A DNA stretch of 64,000 nucleotides, from NCBI GenBank assembly GCA_008921705.1, contig VFFE01009182.1, forward strand, positions 3,193,444-3,257,443. Direction: 5' to 3'. This document shows positions 11,401 to 25,500 of the stretch, in pieces. Source of the stretch: Burhinus oedicnemus (taxonomy: Eukaryota > Chordata > Aves > Charadriiformes > Burhinidae). Under the pieces are notes generated by a model. That model was not told where the DNA came from, searched no databases, and worked only from the letters and a program-made list of their open reading frames with translations. Every line of letters starts with the position of its first letter. The stretch's first letter is position 1. The position numbers and the translations under genes are program-made.

Positions 11401-13454
11401 GCATTAGTGGTGTTGGTGGTAGATTAACTGTGAGCGTTCTGCTGCATCTCAGTACAACCATGCACAGTGTAAGCTGTTTTGGAGAAAAGTTTAATAAATA
11501 AATGTCTTGCATAAGAAATTTTCAGTAGAACAAAGCCAAAAAAGAAAAGAGCATATCAGACAATCCTCTTAATTATTTTCAGCAGCTTGCAGAAATAGGT
11601 TTGTTCAGCTTAGTAAAGCGTGGAGTTACATGTTCACAGTTTAGAGTTCTGGATTAAAGAAATACAGTTTTTGTGGAAAAACTTGTGGATTCAATGCCAG
11701 GCAAAAATTCTAAACTTTAGTACAGTTTTCTGTACTTAATTCGTGTGTGTGTATTATGAAATTGGCCAGCTCAGCTGCTTGGCTCTTTGATGCCACTTGG
11801 ATTAGTCATGGAGAGAAGTCAGTCTTTGGACATTATATTTCAGCAGCTGGTTTATTTTGTATGTAAGACATTGCTATGTTTTGCTTGATGAAGAGCCCAC
11901 CAGTGGAATGCTGTTACATCATGAGACATAACTTCAATTAGTATCAACTTCTAGAATGACACTTGAATTAAATATTAACATTTTCTATGCTTTGAGTAAG
12001 TAAACAAAGGACTCTGTGTTTTAATCCCCCTTCTCTGCAAGCATGGATAAAAGGGAAACCTGTATTTTGAACAGCAAAATGGAGGGGGGGAGGCTCAATT
12101 TTCTGTATTTAGCAAGATCGGGAAGGTCTCTGGGTTGGTGTTTTTGATTTTTTTTTTTTTTTTTTTTAGTATTATTTCATTTTTTAAATCTAAAAATGTT
12201 AGGAAAGACAACTTTAACCTTTTCATTTTGCTCAAGATGCAGTATACTCTGGGGTATGGGAAGAGGTTAGACTGAGTAGAGCCTCTTTCACAAGGAGAAT
12301 CAGGAGTGCAGCAACTTTTCACAAACTTGTCTTTTTCCTTCCAACATGTTCTAAATTATTAGAATAAATGCAATGTCTCTTCACCATTTGTTTCACTTTC
12401 TTGGCACTGTGGGGTTGAAAATCCTATTAAACCTGCTGTGGTCTGTGACTTAAGTCTTTACCTGTGAGGGACAAGTTGTGGGATCAAAGTCTGTTGCTGG
12501 GGTAGGCAAGCTCTACCTTTCCAAAATAAATAGTAATATGTGATCGGGGGGCGGGGATGTTAATTATAGATTGTAAAACTGAAGGGGATGAATAGGAGGG
12601 CAAATCTTTCCTTGCTTCTCTGATGAGCATGTTTAAAATACTTTAGGCCTGTTCTTCTACCCTTTCTTCATCAAAATGCTAGTCTGTGGTAACGAAGTGA
12701 ACTTTAACTAAAGTGATTTCTGTCTGTACGCAGCAGTTACGCAAGTGCTGAGGACTTCAATTCTCAGCTGCTGCTTTGGACTTTTATTTTTGCAAACTGG
12801 AGCCATCTTATTCTTGTACTCTTGGCTCCAGGGTCAGTGTTACACTGTGGGGTTCTTTGTGAGTGTGCCTATAGACACCTATTTCCACGTCTTACTGTCC
12901 GTAAAATACGAATGTTATCATTTACTTACCTGCAAAGACATATAACCCAGTTTCCTTACTCTAATGTACAGTATTCAGATCCTATAATGATGGGAGGAGT
13001 AGACAGAATGCAAAAAGTGCAGGTGGATTTAAGCTGCATATACAAAGATGTACTCTCTCTGCACTGAGGAGAGAGATGATGGAGGGGCTACAAGATGAAT
13101 TTTACATGGCTAAAAAGGCTTTAATTTTGATTTGAAAACTAAACTGACAGTTATACAATTAATAAAATTCTTCTTGTAAAAAGTAATTTACCTATCATCT
13201 GAAGTTATTGTTCCATTTATGTGATTAACTGTAAAGAAGTTTTTTTGATTATGCTGTTTTCTGAGCAAAAATAATTGTCTTCTGTTGAAAATATGTTTAG
13301 CAAAGTTAGGTGAAATAATACGGCTTCTGAAATGAAACTTTAGTATTTCATGTTTGACATTTCCTCTAGTTTGTTAAGGCACTTTTGGAAGAATTTCTTA
13401 TTGTTTACAGAAGTGCTTAAACGTTTTTTAATATTTTTTTTTCTTCCTTTTCAG
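2499..13454. other. USP25 intron (3' part), no gene recognised
   Basis: AT-rich intronic DNA, presumed to be the 3' part of the intron ahead of visible exon 1. I looked for the upstream USP25 exons (Cys box, ubiquitin-interacting motifs) and did not find them. It contains T/GT-rich low-complexity runs (3090-3160, 10567-10587, 12148-12167), a short 18-base-period direct repeat (3735-3768) and a more GC-rich patch at about 10820-11200. ORFs of 60-109 codons here have no family features. Confidence 0.75.
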
Positions 13455-13541
13455 TCATTATTTAACCTACTGGAGTTTCGAAGACTAGTTTTGAATTTTA
13501 ATCCTCCTGCAAATGCTCAAGACTTGCCCCGAAACCAAAAG
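13455..13541 (+). CDS. USP25: USP25 visible exon 1 (v1-v29), just after the catalytic Cys box
   Basis: Encodes 29 residues starting [14 protein letters not shown] and ending PRNQK. In USPs this segment directly follows the Cys box, the alpha helix carrying the nucleophilic cysteine, so the Cys is encoded by the previous exon, which lies outside the window. The acceptor is a T/C tract ending in cag. The donor is gtaaca. Phase is 0 on both sides. An ORF starting at 13350 reads through this exon, but its first 35 codons are intron. Confidence 0.96.
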
Positions 13542-16500
13542 GTAACATTAAAAGCTAACTTCCCCTAGTGGCTGATAAGGGCATTTCTCCCTTGTCATTG
13601 AATTTTGCACTCTTCTGTAGCTCAAATTAGCATGGATTTTATAGGTGCAGATTAACATTTCTCTGAGCTTCCTGTTACAGATCTTACATAAAATACATTA
13701 GCTTCACGGTGGAGTATGGGCAGGGTGTTGAGAGAGGCAGAGTTTGGTCGGCGTACTGCTGCTTAGACCTGGGTGAGTGGCAGGGCTTCGCTGACACAGC
13801 TGTAGCAGCACTGCCGCTGGTGGGTGAGCATTTCTAGTGTGAATGGAGCTTATGTTAACAAACATATTTTGTTGTAGACCCCTCACACTGTGCAGCTATG
13901 GGCGAACTTTTTGGTTACCCACATGTTTTTCATCGTGTAGCGTTGCAAGCAGCATTGTTGGTGTTGGCCTGGCCACTTCATTGTTTTGTCAGGGATGTTA
14001 ATTGCTTGTAACTTATGATCTGAGATTAAGCTTTTGGTTATTAACTTGTCTCTTCTGGTCGCCTTATGAGACAATTGTCATTTTCCCATGGTTATTCTGG
14101 TACTCATGTGGGATTGGGGAGGGAGGACCTTGGCTCTGGTCTCTTGTGACCTCGGACTAGTGAGGGGGAATGGTTATGGACCAGGCGACAAAACAGACCA
14201 ATTTTTCTTCCTTCAGGGATAGCTTCTGAGGAGAGATACATGGGGGTACCTTGGTTTCTATGTTAGGACATAGAAAGGAAGAAATGGGAAGAGAAAATGG
14301 CTGTATTAAACGTGAAGGCACTCGATGCCCTCATTTTTAGCAATGGCTTACAGAGCAGTGATTTTTTTATTTTTGTGTATCCAGAAATTAGACTATTGCC
14401 TTTTACCCCTTTCTTTCGGATTTTAAAAAGTGTGCGTGTTGTTGGCCTGTTCTTAGTTGTTTGGCACTTCAGGCTTGACTGGAATGTTCACTAGCAAAAG
14501 TGAGCTGCAATTAAAAAAGCGAAAGAAAACAGACATGGAGAAGATAGTGTCCATTTTCTAAACCTCTAGGTATGTACTATACAAGAAAAGTTGCGTGTTC
14601 AGTCAGAGCTGTGTAATTTCTCCCCTGCCCCCCAACCCTGTTCAAAGAGCAAGTTGTCACTTGTTGGGGTTTTTTGTGTGTGGTTTTTTTGGTGGTGTGG
14701 TTTTCTTGTTTTTTTAGGAAAAAATGTTTGCATTAGGTCATGAGATGGTGTGCAAATACAACGTGGGTAGTATTGGGAAGATGTCAGAAATATTTATTTC
14801 TTGATTTTTTTTTTTTTTAAAGATTGACTTTCTGCCTGGTATTTCATTATTCATCATATAATTTGTTTTAGTAATATCCTCCAGTACGTGGAGTTCTTTA
14901 CCTTCATTTTTCAGGGTGTGAAAAGCAGTTGGCATCTAAGAGGTGGTATGAAATAGGTAATAACAACCTGTTGTCTTTGAAAAATATCTTGCCCAAGCAT
15001 TGACACTAGCAGCTGAATACCTTTAGCAATTCCAAAGTGCTATTTCATAGAAATACTGACCATGGCAGACAATGTTAAGGCTGTGTGAAATGGTGTGACA
15101 CCAAGCAAGTATATGGATTTCTGCAGAAACCTTGCTTTCTGCAAGCCTGCTAGTAGTCTCTGACAGTAGTTTGTATCCTCTACTTTGTTAACTTAAATTC
15201 CAGGATGAAATAACATTATTAATTGATGTACTCATCTGTCCTATCTACAGCTGAAAAAGGATTGTCTTAGTGTTGAAATATGTCTTGGGGAGACTTTAGG
15301 AAAAGACATCACTTCACTAGTTGGAACTTAGACAAATAGAAGAAATAAGCACGCATACCCCCAAATATGGTGCTTTTATTTCTTTGTAAGGTGAATGCAA
15401 GTAGAGGCAAATTAATTTATAATCATAATATAAGCTACCAGTTGACAAAAGCCCTGGAATTTACTTTGATCTGCTTACTTCTGTTTTAAAACTATCGTGA
15501 CTTTGTTTTGTTTTGGTTTTTATTTTTAACCTAGTATTAAGTACTGTATGTGACTGACATTCCCTAGAATCAAATTTCCTTGCTAATAAAGACCAAGTTC
15601 TAATAATCCCAGATTTTCTAGATTTTGGTTTATGTCTTGTTCTTCCAGTTGGTGGAAAGTAGAGTTTAATGCTTGTGTCATGATAAACTCTTGGTTTAGG
15701 ATTAAAGCATGTGGTTGTACTTCAGGGAATGTTGCATAGTGGAGTTTTTTTGTTCTTACCTATCAATATATTGAATCCAAATGCCGTTAATAATTTGCAA
15801 TGTAAAATTTTTAGTCTAGAAATCATTGGTATGAATTTTGACTTTAAAAAAACCCAAACCAAACAACAACCTCACCCTGTTTGACCCAGCTAACTGGACT
15901 TTGTTTTTCTGGATTTAAAACTTGGGCATACGCTTAAAATCTCCCATCTGTTTTTGTTGTTCTTCATTTGAAATTAATTTTTTTTCCTTGGTGTGTTCCT
16001 CAGCATCCTTCTGTAGAACAAATACAGTTCTTTGTAGTTACTGCAGCCTCTTCACTCTCCCAGTTCTCTTACCTCTTGCTGTCATTTGAACAGATCTTTT
16101 TTGCCGTATGCACTGAGGCCAGCTAAATATTTGGCCTCGACGATATTTTCAGGAAACATTTTATTATCAGAGGAAGTCTGTTACTGTGCTACAGGTTAGC
16201 ACATCCTTCCCTCTGTTTCAACGTTATCGTTACGCCAGTGTCCTGGCATGCTCTGATTGACAATAACGAATGTTTGCTATGTATTAAACATGTAGATTGC
16301 TTTAGAAGCATTTCTGAATCATAAATTGTTCCAACATCAGTGTATTAAGAAATGATTTGTGCAGGCAGGATAGGTGATAAAATAGGGAATGTTTTAGATT
16401 ATGGACTTTCTATACAGTTTTTATTTTAAAGTTGATTTTAATATTTTTTTGTGTTGTTACACCTACAGTGTGCTTTAAAATTGAGAGCTGTATGCGGTGC

Positions 16501-19500
16501 TGTGATTACTTTAGTAGTTCTTTTGTTTTAATGTGCAAGTCCTCTGTGGAACTGTATACCTTGTCTTGGGGACTGGCTCCCGTCTTTTTGAAGACTTTAG
16601 GCTTTGTTTAGTCAGAATCACAGTTTGTTGTGGTAATGCCAACATAATCTGTTCAAGGATCATGAGCTTTCTCAAAAAACGACAAGGGTTTTTCTAGTGT
16701 TAGAGAACTTTTATAGGCTTTGCGGAGATACTTGTTCTGACTAATCCTACTGACATCAGTAGCCAGTTGTTCAACCTAAAGCTACAAGTATGCTTAAAAT
16801 TCATCCAAGTTAGTAATGTAAATTTGAGTAAGTAATGCAATAATACTCATTGTACCCTGTGTACTTCAGATTTAACAAAAGGAAGGTGAGATCTAGAGTA
16901 TTCTGTGGTCAATTATCTGTATTATGCGTATGAATTATTACTGGTATTGAAGCATCTTGATAAAATGTGTCTAAAACTTGAAATTTTATTAATTTTTAAG
17001 ATCACTATAAAAATAGTAAGAAAAAATAACAATTTGTTTCTCTGCTTTGTTTTTATAAAGTGCTTTAAATATGTAAATGGGAGACTGATTTTATTCTTAA
17101 ATTACAATCATTTAATGCTGAATTAGGGTGGCATTTGAGGAATTCTTCAGCCTTTTCCGTGAACCTTGTTTATAGTTGGCAGGTGTTTTGCAAGGTGGAC
17201 TGGAAGAGCAAGTAAAACTTGGGAATTTATGTGACTAGAAGTATTTTTTAGGTATTATGCAGAACATTTTCCAGTTCACCACACACAGTTTTTAAAGCTG
17301 ACATAAAACAGACTTTATGTACAAAAAGCTTTATGCATACTGGATTGACATAGGAGTGACTAGACAAGACTGCTGTTTGATGAGCATGTGAAATAGTTTG
17401 TCATCAAGTAATTCAAGTTTGACCAGCATCTGACATCTGTGCTGCCTTTGAATGATACTTTGTTCTAAATACAAGTGGTATTACATAGGTTTTGATTTCA
17501 CAAGTATTTGTCAACTATCTACTCAGGAGTATGAGTGATAGCTAATCTCCACAGCATTTGTATTTGTGGTTTAACGTATGGTATGACAGATTTGTGTTTT
17601 GGTTAACTTGCTTTTCGTTATACGGGCAGAAAGTATTTCTTCTGCTTCTCTCCTGGAAACCAGAAGAACTCCATATTCCCCATGAACTATACTTAAAAAA
17701 AACTAGGTGGAAAGGAAGACAGACTAGTTCTTTTACTTCTGCCAAAAAAAAAAAAAAAGGATTTGTGTACACCTTACAAATTTACTCTTCAGTAAAAAAT
17801 AAGCTTATAAAAGTACTAGACAGTGTGTAGGCTCACAAGAAATTCTGCTAGAGGTATAGAGGAATAGTAATTTCAATGAAATCAATGCATATTGTTGCAG
17901 TGCATTACTTAAGGCTTTGTAAGTCTCAGGAACAACCGTTCTGTCTTAAATGCAACTCAGCTTGTTCACTGTTTCATTCAGCCTCATTTCAAGTTAAACA
18001 GCCACATCTAGATACGGTTTCAGGGAGCTTTCAGTTTCTGAAATGTAATTTTCTTCCAGAGAACTACATTATTTTGTAAAACTGATAAGTAAAAGGCAAG
18101 CGACTCTACTTTGGTAGGACTACAGGTAAGCTTATACATTATTATGATGATTGGCTGGAGATACGCTTAGTTCGTTGGGTAACACTTCTGTAAAGTAGAT
18201 TTTTATTACCACTTTGTTAAATATTTTTTATTTTTCTTCCAATACAGGAACATAGGAATCTGCCTTTCATGCGTGAATTGAGGTACCTGTTTGCACTTCT
18301 AGTTGGTTCGAAGAGAAAATATGTTGACCCATCAAGAGCGGTTGAAATCCTTAAAGATGCTTTTAAATCAAATGATTCCCAACAGGTAATTTCTGTGTAT
18401 TTTTATTCAAGCTTACACATGTGTTCATATGGTCATCTGACAATAGGAAATAATTAAAATGGACAACAAAAATTCAAAATGTCCACAGAAAATAAACTTC
18501 TAATTGTCACAGTCTTTGAGCTTTTTCTCTAGTATTATGTGATCTCTAGCCACTTTTATTAAAAAAATTAAAATAATAATAATAATTAAAAAAAAAAATT
18601 CCGAACAGCATGACTATTTTATTCAGTACACTTTCTTCCTGTTATTTTAGAAACTAATAGTTCCACATTCTTGCTTCTAGGGTTTAGTTTAGCTTCTAAG
18701 TCTGTGGTTTTCGAAAGAGCTTTATTCCTATGATCTAATAGTACATCCGGGGCTGATACAGTCCTAGTATACTATTTGTCTGTGTAGATATAGGTTTGGA
18801 GGGTCCTAATATTCATATTTCAGGATTCTTGCGTAAATCACAGTGGGTATTTTTTCCTTTTCTGAGAAACACTGTGTTTCTTCAGGTGCTTTATTTTTCC
18901 CACATAAGGTTACGTGGCTAAGCTGTTTAATTGCAACAGCATGCTGAATTTAGTGCTTGATAAAAGTAATATTAGTCACCACTTATGAGATACCAAAGGG
19001 TTTGAACAATGGGATTCATAAGATGCCTTAGAACTAGCATGGTATGAAAGCTGAGCACAAGTAATAAGGATCACAGGAGAGTGTAGTGGCTGAGGAACAC
19101 CAGAGCCTTACTGTGCTCTAAGAGCCACCCATAAAAAACCCAATTATGGCATAGTCTTAGATATAGTGTGATTTTTTTTTTTTTAATTTTTTTTTTTTTT
19201 TAAGCTCATGGAGGGGGAATACTGCTAAACTGATCTTGTAAGGTGACACTTCATTGTGTTCTTTTACATATGTGAACATACACTGATTGTTTTATATTTT
19301 TCAACAGCAAGATGTTAGTGAATTTACACACAAATTATTAGATTGGCTAGAAGATGCCTTCCAAATTAAAGCTGAAGAAGAGAGGTAAGATTTTTTTTCT
19401 AGCTCTGTATCCAACTTGGTTGGATCATTTTCAGCCATGCAGTGAGAAGTGGATTTTTGGTTGTTTGGTTTGCTTTTTCTCATCAAAATGTTCAATATAA

Positions 19501-22500
19501 TTCTCTTCTCAGAAGTAAATACTCAAAGTTTGTGTAAGTGAACATTTGTAAACTGTCTTTTGAATGCATAATTGTTTCTAGAGCGTTGCAGGAAATAGTT
19601 CTTACAAGGGTTTTGTACAATTTAGCCGCTCACGAGTTGAATCTGTTTTACATAAATTTTCCTAGAATGAAGCACTTCTAACACCTAATTTTCACAATAT
19701 ACTTACCATTGCAAATACATGAATCATTGCTATTGTCATTAGAGGAAAGTACAAGACTTAATGAACAGTAACTGAGTAGAATAGGCAGCATTTCCATAAA
19801 GAGTTCAGAAAATTCTGCTCATAGTTTTATGAAAGTTCATAGCTTTGTGTTTGGTTTTTGCACTAACACGTTTCCTGTTTTCAGGGATGGAGAGAAACCA
19901 AAGAACCCAATGGTGGAGTTGTTCTATGGACGATTTCTAGCAGTAGGTGTACTTGAAGGTATGCATCTGAATTTACTTGGACTTCTGTGCTCATGTGTGT
20001 TTAGTGCGTGTCTAAGTACGCAGGTGAACAATGCAGTTGTAGCAGTGCAGCTGCTTCTGCAGAAGTACACTTGGAGAATACACATTCGATCTGTGACAAA
20101 AGGCTTGTCCTGAGAATATGAGACTGAAAGTAAGTGTAGTGAGCTGCAGTGGTCCAGAAAGGCTGTTCTGGAAACTTTTAGGAGCTGAGTGTATGTACTT
20201 AAGTGCAGTAGAAGTTAGGGTGAGATGCTGAGCAAAAATACCTGCAAGAAATTATTATCAGGGCACTTTTGCCACTTATTAATGGTATACAAAAGGCAAG
20301 TTACTGTATTTCATTGAGCTAGTCTCTTGCACTCTCTCTGCTTCATTTAATGCAATTTAAAATTTCAGTGATCGCATTTTCTTTCGCACAATTTCTGGTA
20401 TGGATAACTCGCCCTCTTAAAAGTATAGTTTGTTGAAAACAAGTCAGTGGAAACCTGCTCAAGGGAAGTGTTGGAGAGCGTACCGAGGAGGAAGAGACTG
20501 TATAACAAGCTTCACTTTATCTTACCTGTATATAGTTAGTAGATCTGCAGAATTGCAGCATTCTCTATTTCCAGGAGGCCAGCAGTTGTGAAAGTATTTT
20601 AATGTTGGTGATTCTGTCCCCCATCCTGAGAGTGAATGACTCCTGAGATGCATTTGAATGACGCAGCTATAATCTTTAAAGTGGCTTCCAGGTTGTTGCT
20701 TGGCCTAAAACAGTGTATCTAATGATTTGTTGTCAGATTTCAAACCCATTCTGCAGGTTCATTGCTACTAGCTGGCATTCTTGCTCCTTTGCATTCAGCT
20801 GCTTTCATCCCTTACGTTCTTATCTTAACTGAGGAGATATGTAAAACCAAACCAATGAAAAGAAACTGGTGGGTGTAAGAAGACTTCTTACTGACTTTAG
20901 GATGAAATAAATTGAAATTGTAGAATGAAATCACTTTTCACCCTTATTTCTCCTCATGTTTGAGCTTACATCTTTATATGCTGTTACCAAATTACGGTCT
21001 TGTTTTCAGGACAGAAATCATGAATGTTCTCTTTTGTGGTTTATTTTTGCAAAATGTACTTAAACAAAGGGCTGTTTCATACCAGCAATTCCACTGACTT
21101 TGGTCAGACAATGTAGGGTTGTATTACTGAGCTGCTATTTGCAGAAGGAGGACTTTGATTTATATATGTAAAACCTCCCATATGTCTGTGGTGCCAACTC
21201 ATTTTTAGTTTTGCTTATTAGCAGTAGATGCAAAGACAATTTAAAAAATGGGTTGAAGAGGAAAATACAGTAATTTTCAGTGTTACTCGAGAAAGTCGCT
21301 TGGACATAACTTTTTTCATACATATAATTGAGTTGATCAGTAAGAAAATGTGGGTATTGTTCAGTAGACTAGGTCAGGTGACCTAGGATTGTTAGAGTTT
21401 TTTTTAAAGGTAAATGTTTGTTCCTAAAACCGTAACTGTTTTATTTCTTATGTGAAGGTAAAAAATTTGAAAACACAGAAATGTTTGGCCAGTATCCACT
21501 CCAGGTTAATGGCTTTAAAGATCTACATGAGTGCCTAGAAGCTGCAATGATTGAAGGGGAAATTGAATCTCTCCATTCAGAGAACTCTGCAAAGTCTGGT
21601 CAGGAGGTGAGTTAGGTGCTCCTGTGGGCTTCTTTCAGGGTGTTGTTGTAGTGCTCTTTATTTTTCATTGTGATTCATGGTTGTTTTTTATGTGACCTGC
21701 TGCTGCGCAGGTTCCGATATCTAGTGTAATTGGATTATTAATTTGGGGTGTTTGTATCTCTCTCAGAATATCCAGAGTATCAATGTTTTGTATTTTTCAT
21801 AAGATATGAAGTTCCTGCTTATTAAAACCTGGCACAAGTTAAGTGGTTACAGTGATTTGGCACAGGCTGGTTTCCACCTGTTGCTGCTATTTGATCTCTG
21901 GAGAGGTCATGGATATAATGTCCTGTGGTAGCTGACCACTGCTCTGACTGACTTGCTGCCCTGTGCTATACTGTAAACAGCAACCGTGAGCTGTGTGTTT
22001 GACTCGCTTCAGAGCGTTGCTGTTGTTCCTCTGTGCCTCTATCTTGTAATTCCTCAGCACCCCAGCCTTCTTCCCCTCCCCCCTTTCTCAGCATCCTCCT
22101 CTTTGCCCCCTATGGTGGGCGATTCTCCTCCTCTTTGCTCGTGGTGGTGGACAGGCAACACTTGATGGGCTGCTGCTCCTCTCGGGAGCACTCTTGCTAG
22201 AGCAGGAGGCTGCCAAGCGTCAGAGCATGCTGGAAGCATGGATGGAAGGATTCACATGGAGCCTCATTAAGAAGTGAGCTATGCAGCATATGGTGTTGGG
22301 ATGAGGTGACGAATGAGATTTCTTGTGCAGAAGTCACAGGTTAGGGAAAAAGAGATACTTGGACCGATGGTGGTTGTAGAACTAGGAGGGTATGCTCTGA
22401 AATGGTCCCGTCTTATTGCTGGCATGCATATATATGCCCAGCATTTTTCTCTGACAGAGCGCTCTCTAAGAACCTGCGGGTTATTGATGTGGAAATACAG

Positions 22501-25500
22501 GAATCCCCATTGCCTGTAAAGGCTTAGCTACTTTCTCTTTGCACAGTTGCTCATGTTTCACCACAGTTGTTTTAAAGATATGAAATCTTAGGAGGTTTTT
22601 TGTGCTTAAGTAAAAAGTTCAGGTATAGTTTCTTCCTTGATGTCAGTCTTTTGCAGTAATGAAATTTTACTTCCTTAAACCCTGTGTGTACGATTAAATT
22701 ACTAAGCCTAGTGACGCACATGGAAATCATCCTCCAATCTGAAGTTGTATTTCCAATTTTGTGTTACCAACAGAAGTTTTATAGTATCCCTTTTGAAGTC
22801 CCTTTTTCTGGTCAGCTATTGTTGATCAGATATTGATCAACCAAATCAGATGTTAACAAGCGTTTTCGAGTGTATTTACGTATCTTACTGGATGTGTTCT
22901 TCTTTCACAGGATGTTTAAATTTTTTTTTATCCCAGCACTTGTAGAAATGTCTTCTTACGATGAGCATGTTTCCTGAAACATAACTGGGGGGTGGGAGGG
23001 GAAATCTCAGAAATATCATGATACAATCCAAAGTTCAATTTCTTTATGCAAGGTGAAATCTTGTATGTACCTACTACAAGGGCACAATTGTTCATCTTAC
23101 GGACTGAAGGTTGTCTTGCAGTTAAAACCTGTATGCGTTCATGCATAAAATGTCAGTTCAGTTATAAATGCTTGACTAGAAATGTCAGACTTGGGGATTT
23201 TTTTTTTGGTTTTGTTTTTGAGGTCACCTGTAATGTGAGGAGAGTATGGGGAACAGGATAGTCATGTACAGGCCTAGAGTGTTAACCTTTGAGTTTTGTG
23301 AAACTGTCAGGGTTTTAATCAGCTTGACTTCTTGTCATATGGAAATGGAAGTGAAATAGTCATACGACAGATTGACAACAGTGGCAAAACAAAAAAGATA
23401 ATGTGTTAAGTCCTAGTCTAGAAAAACATTCCTGCATTATAACCAGGGCCAAGTAAATTGGTTGCGTTTCCCTGAACTGAAGTAATTTATTTATAGTGGT
23501 TGCTGCTGTTCAAGGCATTATGTTTAAACATAATTACTAAGATGTTAACAGTGCGTTGGAAGGTTTGGAAGTACTGAAGGAAGCTGAATTTCTTATAGTT
23601 TTAATGAAATCTGCCTATGCTGAACAAAGACTTGAAGTGGCATTTGTCCAAGCTGGTAGATATCTAAAGCTTAAAGGGAATAATATTAATGTGGTACTCG
23701 CATGTGTTGAAAGACCCATTTTATCCTGAAAGTAACATTCTGATTTTTTTCCTTGTTCCCATCATTGCTTCTAATGGGGTATTTAGCTTGTTGTTCATTA
23801 TTATTATTATTATTATCACGATGCCTAAAAGCCTCAGCCGTGATGTAGGGTGTCACCAAGCGAGCTAACATAGGAACAGAAAAAAGAGACATTCCCTGTC
23901 CCAAGGAACTTAAATCCAAATTCAAGAGAAGATGGAGGCCAGTGCGTATACTTGGAGTTAAGTGTGGGGAAAACGGTACAACATTTATTAGCATCACGGT
24001 TGATGAACTTCAGCACATCAGCAGCTTAGTCACCGTTAAGTGGTTTGGGGGGACTTGCAATAAAAGGGGTTTAGGGGGAAGAGTTGTGGTGTGGCTTTGC
24101 TGACTTTAGCATTGAAATTTACTGCAGTGTGAAGTTGCTGCAAGAAAGCAGTCATGATTATCTCCTTTAAAACTGAAAAGTTGGTTAGTGGCGGCTGATA
24201 CAGGCAAGAAAAGGGAAGGCAGCTGATTTTACATGTGACCACGAGAGGAAGTCTGAAGGCAATGAACTGGGAAAATTCAGCAACGTCCTGGAAATCTGTT
24301 AGTGTGACAAGGGTACGTGCGCTAAGGCTGGGTGAGGGGAGAAGAGAGGAAGCGCATTGCACTGAGGTGTAGAGTGATGAGAATGTAAACCCGAATTTTA
24401 GCCATGAGCACAGGAGAAAAGGCTGTCTTGGAGGTATTGCATGAAAAGACTATTCAAGATGTTTGGCTGGATAGGAGAACTTGAAGCGAGCTCTGAGTCA
24501 AATGCAACGTCTGGGCTATTGGCATTGATGTCAGAAATGTGTGGCAATGGTGTCTGCAGCAATCAGGGAAGCTTGAGTTGATGGTTAGAAATCCAAAACA
24601 TATTAAATGGATAAAGCATGGGTTTTATGTTATACAGTGGGGAGAAAAAAGGGACTCTGCTGGAGTTGGATCTGAATTTGTCTTGTATTTGAGAAACGAT
24701 GTAAGGAAAGAAATGAGGACTAAGGATAGACCTCTACTGAATACTCAAAGAAAACTGGGATAAGATGATGATAACATGGGTTGGTCCATGGCCAGATTAG
24801 CAGCGATTAAAGACATAAGCAGAAACTACAGGAGACGTTGTTAGTATGGAGACGCTTGCAAGAAAAAGTATCAGTTTTATAGCGCTGAGGAGAGCTTGTC
24901 TGATCCAGCCCAGAGTACTTGCTGATCCTGCTTCAGAGGAGGTCATTAGAAACTTTGAGTGATACCAGGTGAATGAAAGGGTCAGAAACTTGAGTCTGAG
25001 GGAGCTAGCTGGAAGAGCACTTGATACAGTACAAAAACTTTCTAGTGGCCTTCGAGAGTTAAAGGAAAACAGGGCAGTTGGCAAGGCAGGTAGGTTCAAG
25101 CGTAGGCTGCTTTTAGTGCGAGTGAGACAAATGTGAAAGGAAGAAGCCTTCCTGCCTACTCTGCTTTAACACAGACGGCGATAGGTGAGTTGAAGAGCTC
25201 TGGTGCAGTATGGGTGACAAATGGTCTGTGTTTACAGTGAGGGTCAAAGATGGGAACTTTGGAAAGCTTATGCCGATCCACCTTCTAAAACCAGTTTCTC
25301 CCATAGCTGTCAGTCTGCAAGTATTGTAACATTATTACTAAAGTTCTGCTATTAGAAGGCATTCATTGTGGGGTTTTCTGTTTTTCTTTTGTTCAGCACT
25401 GGTTCACTGAGCTTCCTCCTGTCTTAACTTTTGAGCTATCAAGATTTGAGTTTAATCAGGCTTTGGGGAGACCAGAGAAGATACACAACAAATTAGAGTT

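Larger units (their letters stand above)
21607..25396 (+). other. USP25 intron between visible exons 5 and 6
   Basis: 3.8 kb, GT-AG. Its 3' half is the L2-type LINE remnant (listed separately). A pyrimidine-rich, more GC-rich patch lies at 22040-22215. Short minus-strand ORFs at 23686-25304 belong to the decayed LINE. Confidence 0.8.
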
